A DNA stretch of 9,752 bases from JABDPF01 sp036351575 (GTDB lineage: Bacteria; Pseudomonadota; Gammaproteobacteria; Xanthomonadales; SZUA-36), in assembly GCA_036351575.1 (NCBI GenBank), contig JAZBPJ010000127.1:1-9752 (forward strand), given 5' to 3'. The position numbers and the translations under genes are program-made. The notes under the pieces are model-generated. The model was not told where the DNA came from. It saw only the letters and a program-made list of their open reading frames with translations, and did no database searches. This document shows, one piece after another, positions 1 through 6,404 of this stretch (the stretch's first letter is position 1; each line of letters opens with the position of its first letter).

Positions 1-978
1 CTGCTGACGCATCAGACGGGAAAACTCGGTTTCAAGCGCCGTGCGGTCAGTGCGCTGTTTCGTGAACAGGACTTTGACGTGGTGCACTTCCATAACATCA
101 GCCTGGTGGGCGGCCTGGAAGCCATTGAACTCGCACCCGACGCGGTAAAACTGCTGACGCTGCATGATTACTGGCTGGTCTGCCCCACGCACGTGATGTT
201 TCGCCATGGCGAATCGGCCTGCACCGCCCCGCAGTGCCTGCGCTGTCAAATGCGTCACGGCCGGCCGCCGCAGTTCTGGCGCGCAACGGGTCGAATCCGT
301 CGCGCCGTCCGGCAGCTCGACCGCGTGCTGGCCGGCAGCCGGTTTGCGGTGGACCTGCACCGCGAGCGCGGACTGCATCTGCCGGCCGAGGTTCTGCACC
401 TGTTCAGCCCGCAGGTACAAGCGGATCCCGCGGCCGCAAACCCGGATGGACGGCCGTATTACCTGTTCGTCGGCAGGCTGGTGAAACTCAAGGGCATCCA
501 GGACCTGCTGCCGTATTTTCAGGCGCACCCGGAGGTGGACCTGCTGATTGTTGGTGAGGGAGATTACGAGGCAACGCTGCGTAAACTGGCCGGTGATGCA
601 GCGAACATCCGGTTTCTGGGCCACCGGGACGGGGCACGGCTGCATGCGCTCTACCGCGATGCGGTCGCGACGGCGCTGCCCTCGCTGACCTACGAGATCT
701 CACCCATGGTGATCGCCGAGTCCTGGAGCCAGGGCACCCCGGTGGTTGTGCGCAACATCGGTGCGCTGGGCGAAATCGTGGCCGGCAGCGGAGGGCTGTG
801 TTTCAACGACAGCGCCCAGATGCACAAACAGCTGGATCTTCTCGCGGCAGACGCTGCTGAACGTGACCGGCTCGGTCGGCTCGGTTACAGCGCATGGGAG
901 CGGGACTGGTCGCCGAAAAACCATATCGAGCGTTACCTGGACCTCGTCGGGTCGCTGCATCGACAACGGCATGGCTGA
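1..978 (+). CDS. GT4-type glycosyltransferase, 5' end outside window
   Basis: This probably transfers a sugar from a nucleotide-sugar donor onto a growing surface polysaccharide at the cytoplasmic face of the membrane. The frame is open from base 1, so the start lies upstream; 325 codons are visible. The GTG at 79 is only an internal Val codon, since the reading frame before it (ending REQDFDVVHFHN) fits the N-terminal Rossmann domain. The C-terminal half has the GT-B donor domain: YLFVGRLVKLKG (about 460-495), LLIVGEG, a FLGH strand-turn, and an E-x7-E motif with Glu codons at 694-696 and 718-720 (EISPMVIAE), followed by a GTPVV loop. A four-Cys cluster, LVC and then ACTAPQCLRC, sits at about 178-246 after an HDYW motif. 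The gene overlaps the deacetylase by 8 bases, so both likely share one polysaccharide operon. Donor and acceptor cannot be told from sequence. Confidence 0.85.
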   Translation: MLTHQTGKLGFKRRAVSALFREQDFDVVHFHNISLVGGLEAIELAPDAVKLLTLHDYWLVCPTHVMFRHGESACTAPQCLRCQMRHGRPPQFWRATGRIRRAVRQLDRVLAGSRFAVDLHRERGLHLPAEVLHLFSPQVQADPAAANPDGRPYYLFVGRLVKLKGIQDLLPYFQAHPEVDLLIVGEGDYEATLRKLAGDAANIRFLGHRDGARLHALYRDAVATALPSLTYEISPMVIAESWSQGTPVVVRNIGALGEIVAGSGGLCFNDSAQMHKQLDLLAADAAERDRLGRLGYSAWERDWSPKNHIERYLDLVGSLHRQRHG

Positions 979-1738
979 GCAAAGCTTGACGGTGCTGACC
1001 TACCACGCCCTGGACGGGCGCGGTGACGTCATTTCCACGGCGCCGGAACTGTTTGAAGCGCAGCTGCAGCGGCTCGCGGCGAGCGGAATCAACAGCATCA
1101 GCCTGCGCACGGCCTGGGAACGGCTCGAGCAGGACGGCTGTTTTCCCGAATCATCTGTCGTACTGACCTTTGACGACAGCTACCTCAGCGTTTTTGAAAA
1201 CGCGCTTCCCGCCCTGCGCCAACACGGTTTCCAGGCCACCGTTTTCGTTCCCACGGCCTTCGTGGGACGAAATGCAAAAGAAGCGCTCGACCTCAACGAA
1301 CACCTGGATCGAGACATGATGGGTTGGGGCCAACTGGAGGAACTCGCCGGCGGCGGTATCGAAATCGCCGCGCATACCCGGTCGCATCCCGACCTGACCC
1401 AACTCGATGACCGGGAACTCGAGGACGAACTGGCAGGCTGCCTGCTCGAAATCGAAAGCCGCATTCACCGCCCGGTCGTTTCGTTCGCCTATCCCTACGG
1501 CTACCACGACCGGCGGGTGAAGCACGCGGTGGGCCGCCATTTCCGTTACGCCTGCACCACGGTGCTGGGGCACAACGGGCCGAACACCGATCCCCTCACG
1601 ATTCGCCGTATCGATGCGTTCTACCTGAAGCGCGACGCGATGCTGCTGCGCGCGGTGAGGGGTGATCTCGGGGGCTGGTGCGCAGCGCGCCAGGTACTCC
1701 GCGATACGAGAGAACGGTTCAGCCGGCGATCGCGCTGA
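971..1738 (+). CDS. NodB-type polysaccharide deacetylase
   Basis: Predicted metal-dependent deacetylase of the carbohydrate esterase 4 (NodB homology) fold, which removes N- or O-acetyl groups from a polysaccharide or sugar intermediate. The protein has 255 residues. The three hallmark motifs are present: LTFDDSY (residues 65-71) with the catalytic-base and metal-ligand Asp pair 68-69; AHTRSHP (134-140) with metal-ligand His135 and His139; and FAYPYG (172-177) forming the substrate groove. Residues 83-98 (HGFQATVFVPTAFVG region) follow the usual fold. No signal peptide is visible, so it is probably cytoplasmic or acts on lipid-linked intermediates. The start at 971 is chosen because ATGGCTGA overlaps the glycosyltransferase stop, suggesting translational coupling; an upstream in-frame extension to 746 would run inside the glycosyltransferase and is unlikely. 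The last 20 bases overlap the convergent LysR gene. The exact substrate is unknown. Confidence 0.88.
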   Translation: MAEQSLTVLTYHALDGRGDVISTAPELFEAQLQRLAASGINSISLRTAWERLEQDGCFPESSVVLTFDDSYLSVFENALPALRQHGFQATVFVPTAFVGRNAKEALDLNEHLDRDMMGWGQLEELAGGGIEIAAHTRSHPDLTQLDDRELEDELAGCLLEIESRIHRPVVSFAYPYGYHDRRVKHAVGRHFRYACTTVLGHNGPNTDPLTIRRIDAFYLKRDAMLLRAVRGDLGGWCAARQVLRDTRERFSRRSR

Positions 1739-2567
1739 CGTAATCGGCAAGTTTCGTCACCGATTCCGAGGCGCCCCGCTCTTTCTGGACCAGGTAGATT
1801 CCCACTTTCCCCAGGCGCGGAAAACGTTCCGAGAACGGCAGGATGCGCAAGGTGTCCGGCACCGTTTTCTGAGCCAGGACGGTCACTCCAAGCCCTTCCT
1901 CGATAGCTGCCTGGATGCCGGAAATATCGGTATTCGTGTAGGAAATCCGCCAGGACCGCCCGACATCTTTCAGGGCCTTGATCGCCCGCGCCCGGTACAG
2001 GCAGGGCGTCGGCGCCACGACCAGGGGCAGGGTCGGCTGCCGGTGCGTATCGTGGCTGGCGCTGGTCACCCAGACCAGTTCGTCGGAACCGATGTAGGCG
2101 GGGTTCGCCTTGTCGATGCTGTCGTAGAGCGCCAGCACGAGGTCGTAGGGATTGGGCTGCTCGGCAAGCAGGTTGCGGCTGAGGTCGCAATGGATTTCGA
2201 GCGTGACCGCCGGGTAAGCGTGTGAAAAGCGGCCCAGGACGCGGGGCAGGAGAATCGTCGCGAACTCGCTTGGAATCCCGAAGCGCACCCGCCCGGAAAT
2301 CACCGGCGTGGACAGCTCGCTCAAGGCCTCGTCGTTGAGGGCCAGTATCTGCCGTGCATAGTCCATCAGGCGCGCACCGGTGGGAGTCAGGTCCAGCCGC
2401 GAACCGCCCCGCACGAACACGGGCGCGCCGATGCGTTCCTCCAGGCGCTTGATCTGCAGGCTGACTGCCGGCTGGGTCAGGCCGAGGATCTGCCCGGCCT
2501 GCGTGAAGCCCCGGACCTCGGAGACCGTTGCGAAGGAACGCAGGCATTCGATGGGCAGGTGACGCAT
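1719..2567 (-). CDS. LysR-family transcriptional regulator (LrhA-like)
   Basis: A 282-residue DNA-binding regulator, near the usual 290-310 residues of the family. The winged helix-turn-helix covers about residues 5-62, with the recognition region FTQAGQILGLTQPAVSLQIK (21-40), then RLEERIGAPVFVR and LTPTGARL. The effector-binding periplasmic-binding-protein fold follows from about 92, starting GRVRFGIPSEFA. The segments PTPCLYRARAIKALKD (186-201) and AAIEEGLGVTVLAQ (220-233) resemble the LrhA subgroup. The start codon is read from 2567 down, with a GAGGT Shine-Dalgarno site at 2573-2577 (minus strand), 5 bases away. It is divergent from the aminotransferase operon, the standard arrangement for a LysR regulator controlling its neighbour and itself. 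Two LysR-type dyads lie between the two starts, and one touches this gene's ribosome-binding site, suggesting autorepression. The effector is unknown; an amino acid or keto acid of the pathway would be natural. Confidence 0.93.
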   Translation of the reverse strand: MRHLPIECLRSFATVSEVRGFTQAGQILGLTQPAVSLQIKRLEERIGAPVFVRGGSRLDLTPTGARLMDYARQILALNDEALSELSTPVISGRVRFGIPSEFATILLPRVLGRFSHAYPAVTLEIHCDLSRNLLAEQPNPYDLVLALYDSIDKANPAYIGSDELVWVTSASHDTHRQPTLPLVVAPTPCLYRARAIKALKDVGRSWRISYTNTDISGIQAAIEEGLGVTVLAQKTVPDTLRILPFSERFPRLGKVGIYLVQKERGASESVTKLADYVSAIAG

Positions 2568-2576
2568 GGCTTACCT

Positions 2577-2593
2577 CATAAATATTATTTATG
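2577..2593. promoter_or_regulatory. Perfect dyad with T-N11-A core, candidate LysR recognition site
   Basis: The 8-base arms CATAAATA and TATTTATG flank a single central base at 2585 and form a perfect inverted repeat. The core from T2579 to A2591 fits the T-N11-A consensus of LysR-family operators. The centre lies 64 bases upstream of the start point inferred for the aminotransferase promoter, matching the usual recognition site near -65. The dyad also reaches the Shine-Dalgarno site of the regulator gene. The dyad is visible in the sequence; binding is inferred. Confidence 0.6.
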
Positions 2594-2594
2594 T

Positions 2595-2613
2595 ATTTAT
2601 GATAAGAATAAAT
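2595..2613. promoter_or_regulatory. Second T-N11-A dyad, candidate LysR activation site
   Basis: Arms ATTTAT (2595-2600) and ATAAAT (2608-2613) are separated by 7 bases. T2598 and A2610 form a second T-N11-A core, centred on 2604, 19 bases (nearly two helical turns) from the first dyad's centre. It directly abuts the candidate -35 element at 2614, as expected for a LysR activation site. It is weaker than the first dyad, and AT-rich DNA makes chance dyads more likely. Confidence 0.45.
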
Positions 2614-2642
2614 TTCACAAATGACCAGCCTTTGCATAGCAT
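2614..2642 (+). promoter_or_regulatory. Candidate sigma-70 promoter of the aminotransferase operon
   Basis: A TTCACA element (2614-2619, 5 of 6 to consensus) is followed by 17 bases and TAGCAT (2637-2642, 4 of 6). The poor -10 match fits a promoter that depends on an activator. Transcription would start near 2649, giving a leader of about 30 bases. A GGGAG Shine-Dalgarno site (2668-2672) lies 6 bases before the ATG at 2679. I see no riboswitch in this short leader. Confidence 0.45.
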
Positions 2643-2678
2643 TGAAACCAGGCTCAAATCACTGGCCGGGAGTATCCC

Positions 2679-3977
2679 ATGCAACTCATTTCCGAACGCA
2701 CGTCACGCATCGCCACCGAAAACGCTTTCAAGGTCGGACCCTACATTGCCGCGCTGGAAGCGGCCGGCAACAAGGTCATCAAGTGCAACCTCGGTGAACC
2801 CGATTTTCCGCTGCCGGCGCACATCCGCGACGAGGTCAAGCGGCAGCTGGACCTGGACAACGTCCACTACACCAACCCGCAGGGCATTCCGGGCTTGCGC
2901 CAGGCCGTCGCCACTTACGTCGGCGCGGCGCGCGGGCTCGAGTACTCGGCGGAACAGGTGGTCGTTTTCCCGGGCGGCAAGCCGCCGATCGGGCTGTGCC
3001 AGCAGACCTACACGAACCCCGGGGACGAGATCATCTACCCCAGCCCGGGCTTTCCGATCTACGAGTCCTTTATCCGCTACGTCAACGCGGTGCCGGTGCC
3101 GCTGCACCTGCGCGAGGAGATCGGATTCAGCTTCACCGGGGCCGACCTGGAAAAACTGATCACGCCGAAAACGAAGCTGATCTTCATGAATTTCCCGTCG
3201 AACCCGACCGGCGGCGTCGCCACGCGCGAGCAGCTCGAGGAGATCGCGGACGTCATCCTGCGCAAGTGCGACCCCAACATCCGTATTTACTCCGACGAGA
3301 TTTACGAGCACATCCTGTTCGACGGGTCCGAACACGTTTCCATCGCGTCCATTCCGGGCATGGCGGACAAGACGCTGATCGCCACCGGCGCGTCCAAGTC
3401 CTACTCCTGGACCGGCGGACGGATCGGCTGGGTCGTATTCCCGACCGTCGAGGAAGCCAAGCTGTTCACCAACCTGAACATCAACTATTTCTCCTGCATT
3501 CCGCCCTACAACCAGGAGGGCGCGCGCGTGGCCATCGAATCACCGAAAAGCAAGGGCACCATCGCCGAGATGGCCGAGGCTTTTCAGCGCCGCCGCGATT
3601 TCGTCGTCGCTGCGCTCAACGCCATGCCGGGGGTGAGCTGCCAGAAACCCAGCGGAGCGTTTTACGTGTTCCCCAACATCGCCGGCGTGGTCAAGAACCT
3701 GGGCATTGACGAGGCCTTCGCGGCCCTTCCCGACAAGGTTCGCGCCACGACGAGCCCTTCCACGCTGTTCCAGATGTTCCTTTTGTGGGAGTACTGCGTG
3801 GCCTCGATGGACCGCAAGTCCTTCGGCCAGATCGGCACCGAAGGCATGCATTTCCTGCGCCTCTCCATCGCGACCGCAATGGACGACCTGAAAATCGGCA
3901 TGGAACGCATGGCCGAGGCCGTCAACGACAAGGAAGGTTTCGCACGCTTCGTGGAAGCGGGCGAGCACTTTTCATGA
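2679..3977 (+). CDS. Class I/II (fold-type I) PLP-dependent aminotransferase
   Basis: Predicted cytoplasmic aminotransferase that swaps an amino group between an amino acid and a 2-oxo acid. The 432 residues carry the family landmarks: NLGEPDFP (37-44); FPGGKPP (97-103) at the cofactor-phosphate region; SNPTGG (174-179) with the ring-contacting Asn175; YSDEIYE (204-210) with Asp206 for the pyridine nitrogen; the PLP lysine Lys240 in GASKSYSWTGGRIGW, with Arg248 for the phosphate; and Arg394 (FLRLSIAT) for the substrate carboxylate. It is longer than the usual 390-400 residues because of an insertion at about 350-385 before the Arg394 strand and an acidic tail. Its own promoter region lies upstream. 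The transketolase-like gene follows after 17 bases, so they are co-transcribed. Substrate is not readable; serine to hydroxypyruvate would link it to the next two genes (inference). Confidence 0.92.
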   Translation: MQLISERTSRIATENAFKVGPYIAALEAAGNKVIKCNLGEPDFPLPAHIRDEVKRQLDLDNVHYTNPQGIPGLRQAVATYVGAARGLEYSAEQVVVFPGGKPPIGLCQQTYTNPGDEIIYPSPGFPIYESFIRYVNAVPVPLHLREEIGFSFTGADLEKLITPKTKLIFMNFPSNPTGGVATREQLEEIADVILRKCDPNIRIYSDEIYEHILFDGSEHVSIASIPGMADKTLIATGASKSYSWTGGRIGWVVFPTVEEAKLFTNLNINYFSCIPPYNQEGARVAIESPKSKGTIAEMAEAFQRRRDFVVAALNAMPGVSCQKPSGAFYVFPNIAGVVKNLGIDEAFAALPDKVRATTSPSTLFQMFLLWEYCVASMDRKSFGQIGTEGMHFLRLSIATAMDDLKIGMERMAEAVNDKEGFARFVEAGEHFS

Positions 3978-3994
3978 AATAACAGGAGCACCTC

Positions 3995-6331
3995 ATGAAC
4001 CACGATTTCAAACTGGAAGAACGCGGCATCGAGTTCATCGAACTGAAGCCCGAAGACTGCCCGCCGCTGCCGGCCGGCCAGCACGACAGCCTGGAGCTTT
4101 TCGACCTCTGCTACCGCAGCCTGTGCTCCGTAATGTTCAACCACGCATCGAGCGGCCACCCGGGCGGCAGCGTTTCCTCGGGCCGCATCGTGCAGTCGCT
4201 GATGTTCAACCGCATGGACTACAACATCGGCGACCCGATGGACCGGACCGCGGACATCCTGTCCTATGCCGCCGGCCACAAGGCGCTCGGACTGTATGCG
4301 CTTTCGGCTCTGCGCAACGAGGTCGTGCGGCTCGCCGCACCGGAACAGCTGCCGAAGGACGTGAAACAGCAGCTGCGCCTGGAAGACATTCTCGGTTTCC
4401 GCAAGAACCCGATCACCTCCACGCCGCTGTTCAAGAAATTCGGCGCCAAGCCGCTCGACGGGCACCCGACGCCGGAAACGCCGTTCGTCTGGCTGTCCAC
4501 CGGCCCCAGCGGTGTCGGTGTGGCTACTTCCGTCGGTCTCGCGATGACCCTCAAGGACATGCACGGCGATAACGCTCCGGCCGTGCACGTGATCGAAGGC
4601 GAAGGCGGAATGACACCGGGCCGCGTTTCCGAGGCACTGGCCTCCGCCGCGACCTCGGGACTGGACAACCTGTACTTCCACGTCGACTGGAACCAGGCCT
4701 CGATCGACTCCAACGCGGTGACCCGCGACGGCGCGACCGCCGGCGAGTACGTGCAGTGGGACCCCTGCGACCTGCTGCTGGTCCAGGGCTTCAACGTGAT
4801 TTACGTTCCCGACGGGTTCGACTACGCCCAGATCCGGGAAGCCCAGAAACGCGCCGAGACGCTCAACAACGGCCGTCCCACCGGTATCGTCTACCGCACC
4901 GTCAAGGGCTGGCGCTACGGCATCGAGGGCGCCAAGTCGCATGGCGCCGGCCACGCCTTCTACAGCCCGGAATACCTGGAGTCGCTGCGGCCGTTCGAAG
5001 AGACAACCGGCATTCACTTCCCGCGCTATGAGGGCGAAAAAGACCCGGTACGCGTGGAGCAGGCATTCTACGACTCGCTGCTGGCCATTCGTTCCGCGTT
5101 CAAGAAAAACATGACGGAAACGCGGCAGCTGGCGGACTGGGTGATCAACGCGCGGCAGCGCCTGCAGGATGCGCCCCGGACGATCAGGGAAAACGCGCCC
5201 CGGCTGGACAAACTGTACGAAGCGGGCGCCATTTCACCGTTCGAGCGCCCGGAATCCTGCCGTTACGAAAACGGCTCCAAGCAGACCCTGCGCGGCGCTT
5301 TCAGCCAGGCGATGAACGAAATCAACCTGCTCACCGGAGGCGCCGTGCTGGCGGCCGCGGCCGACCTGTACGGCTCGACCAACATCGCCGGCATCACCAA
5401 GGGCATGGGCAGCGGCTTCTGGCACCCGCAGAACAACCCGGAATCCCGCCTGTTCTCGGCCGGCGGCATCGCCGAAGACGCGATGGGCGGCATCTGCTCG
5501 GGCATCGCGACGATGGGTCACCAGATCGCGGTCGGGTCTTCTTACGGCGCCTTTATCGCGCCGCTGAACGTGATCTGCGCCAAGACCCACGGCATCGGCA
5601 TGCAGACCCTGCGTCACCGCGCGCCGGACGAGAAAAACAAGACCTTCGTGGTGGTCTGCGGCCACGCTGGCGTGAAGACCGGCGAGGACGGCCCCACGCA
5701 CGCCGAGCCCCAGGCCCTGCAGGTCTTCCAGGAGAACTTCCCCGGCGACGTGATGATCACGCTGACCCCCTGGGACCCGAACGAACTGTGGCCGCTGACG
5801 GCCGAAGCCCTGCTGCAGCGCCCGGCCGTCCTGGCGCCCTACGTCACCCGTCCCTCGGAGGTCGTCGTCGACCGCGAGGCGCTGGGCCTGGCGCCGGCGG
5901 AAGCGTCGATCAAGGGTGTCTACAAGCTGCTGGAGGCGAACGGCAAACCGGACGCCACCATCATCTACCAGGGCAGCGACGTGGCCTACGCCTTCATTTC
6001 CGGCGTGCTGCCGAAACTGAAGGAGAAAGGCGTCAACCTGGACGTGTACTACATTTCCAGCGTCGAGCTGTTCGATCGCCTGGACGAGGAAGAACGCAAC
6101 GCGATCTTCCCCGCCGCGACCGCTGACTCCGCGATGATGTTCTCCGGCTTCACCAAGGCCACGACCTACCGCTGGGTGACCTCGCCGCGGGGCCGCGAGT
6201 TTACGCACTACCCGTGGAAGCACAAGGAGTTCCTCGGCAGCGGCCCGGGCGATGTCTGCCTGGAGCAGGCCGGCATGCACGGCGCAGCCCAGTGGGAACT
6301 GATCCGGAAATTCATCAGCGGCAAAGGCTGA
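3995..6331 (+). CDS. Transketolase-like thiamine-diphosphate enzyme, enlarged
   Basis: Predicted thiamine-diphosphate and metal-dependent enzyme of the transketolase / homodimeric 2-oxoacid dehydrogenase E1 superfamily, probably moving a two-carbon unit. It has 778 residues against about 660 for transketolase and about 890 for AceE. Visible landmarks: SSGHPGGS (52-59) with His55; STGPSGVG (168-175), matching the GPLGQG loop; the cofactor motif GEGGM (202-206) ending in WNQASID, with Asn233; His316 in EGAKSHGAGH; the pyrimidine-domain catalytic Glu494 in GIAEDAMGG; and GHAGVKTGEDGPTH (556-569), with His557 and His569 like the transketolase HDSIGLGEDGPTH. Arg619 (YVTRPSE) aligns with an acceptor-phosphate Arg. 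The usual GDG metal-ligand Asp is Glu203. Extra sequence lies at the N terminus, at 105-165, and in 340-425. An AGGAG site (3984-3988) lies 6 bases before the ATG. The substrate is uncertain and a 2-oxoacid decarboxylating role is possible. Confidence 0.88.
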   Translation: MNHDFKLEERGIEFIELKPEDCPPLPAGQHDSLELFDLCYRSLCSVMFNHASSGHPGGSVSSGRIVQSLMFNRMDYNIGDPMDRTADILSYAAGHKALGLYALSALRNEVVRLAAPEQLPKDVKQQLRLEDILGFRKNPITSTPLFKKFGAKPLDGHPTPETPFVWLSTGPSGVGVATSVGLAMTLKDMHGDNAPAVHVIEGEGGMTPGRVSEALASAATSGLDNLYFHVDWNQASIDSNAVTRDGATAGEYVQWDPCDLLLVQGFNVIYVPDGFDYAQIREAQKRAETLNNGRPTGIVYRTVKGWRYGIEGAKSHGAGHAFYSPEYLESLRPFEETTGIHFPRYEGEKDPVRVEQAFYDSLLAIRSAFKKNMTETRQLADWVINARQRLQDAPRTIRENAPRLDKLYEAGAISPFERPESCRYENGSKQTLRGAFSQAMNEINLLTGGAVLAAAADLYGSTNIAGITKGMGSGFWHPQNNPESRLFSAGGIAEDAMGGICSGIATMGHQIAVGSSYGAFIAPLNVICAKTHGIGMQTLRHRAPDEKNKTFVVVCGHAGVKTGEDGPTHAEPQALQVFQENFPGDVMITLTPWDPNELWPLTAEALLQRPAVLAPYVTRPSEVVVDREALGLAPAEASIKGVYKLLEANGKPDATIIYQGSDVAYAFISGVLPKLKEKGVNLDVYYISSVELFDRLDEEERNAIFPAATADSAMMFSGFTKATTYRWVTSPRGREFTHYPWKHKEFLGSGPGDVCLEQAGMHGAAQWELIRKFISGKG

Positions 6332-6344
6332 CTACAATGTGATG

Positions 6345-6372
6345 GCGTGAGCGGCAACGAGGCCGCTCACGC
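6345..6372 (+). promoter_or_regulatory. Perfect 11-bp intercistronic hairpin
   Basis: The arms GCGTGAGCGGC (6345-6355) and GCCGCTCACGC (6362-6372) pair without mismatch around the 6-base loop AACGAG. It fills the middle of the 73-base gap between the transketolase-like gene and the GcvT-SHMT fusion. There is no T-run after it, so it is unlikely to be a full intrinsic terminator. It may stabilise the upstream mRNA, mark an RNA-processing site, or reduce read-through so the enzymes are made in different amounts. The pairing is seen; the role is inferred. Confidence 0.7.
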
Positions 6373-6404
6373 GGCATTCAACACAGCGGACACGGTGAAG
6401 AGTA

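Noticed and set aside
746..970. Upstream extension of the deacetylase reading frame
   Set aside because: It lies wholly inside the glycosyltransferase, has non-homologous composition, and the ATG at 971 gives a complete NodB domain.
2568..2678. Glycine, serine-related or tetrahydrofolate riboswitch in the operon leader
   Set aside because: The predicted leader is only about 30 bases and shows no stem-rich aptamer. The AT-rich dyads fit protein operators better.
3662..5017. Long open frame on the minus strand (451 codons) antisense to the aminotransferase and transketolase-like genes
   Set aside because: GC-rich coding DNA often leaves the antisense frame open. The translation shows no family motifs, is rich in Val, Arg and His, and spans two strongly supported genes.
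5234..6280. Minus-strand open frame of 348 codons opposite the transketolase-like gene
   Set aside because: Same shadow effect: low-complexity Arg/Gly/Val composition and no recognisable domain.
6311..6338. TTCATC ... TACAAT considered as an internal promoter for the fusion gene
   Set aside because: The -10 is good but the -35 matches only 3 of 6 and lies in the coding end of the previous gene. It is mentioned only as an option under the hairpin finding.
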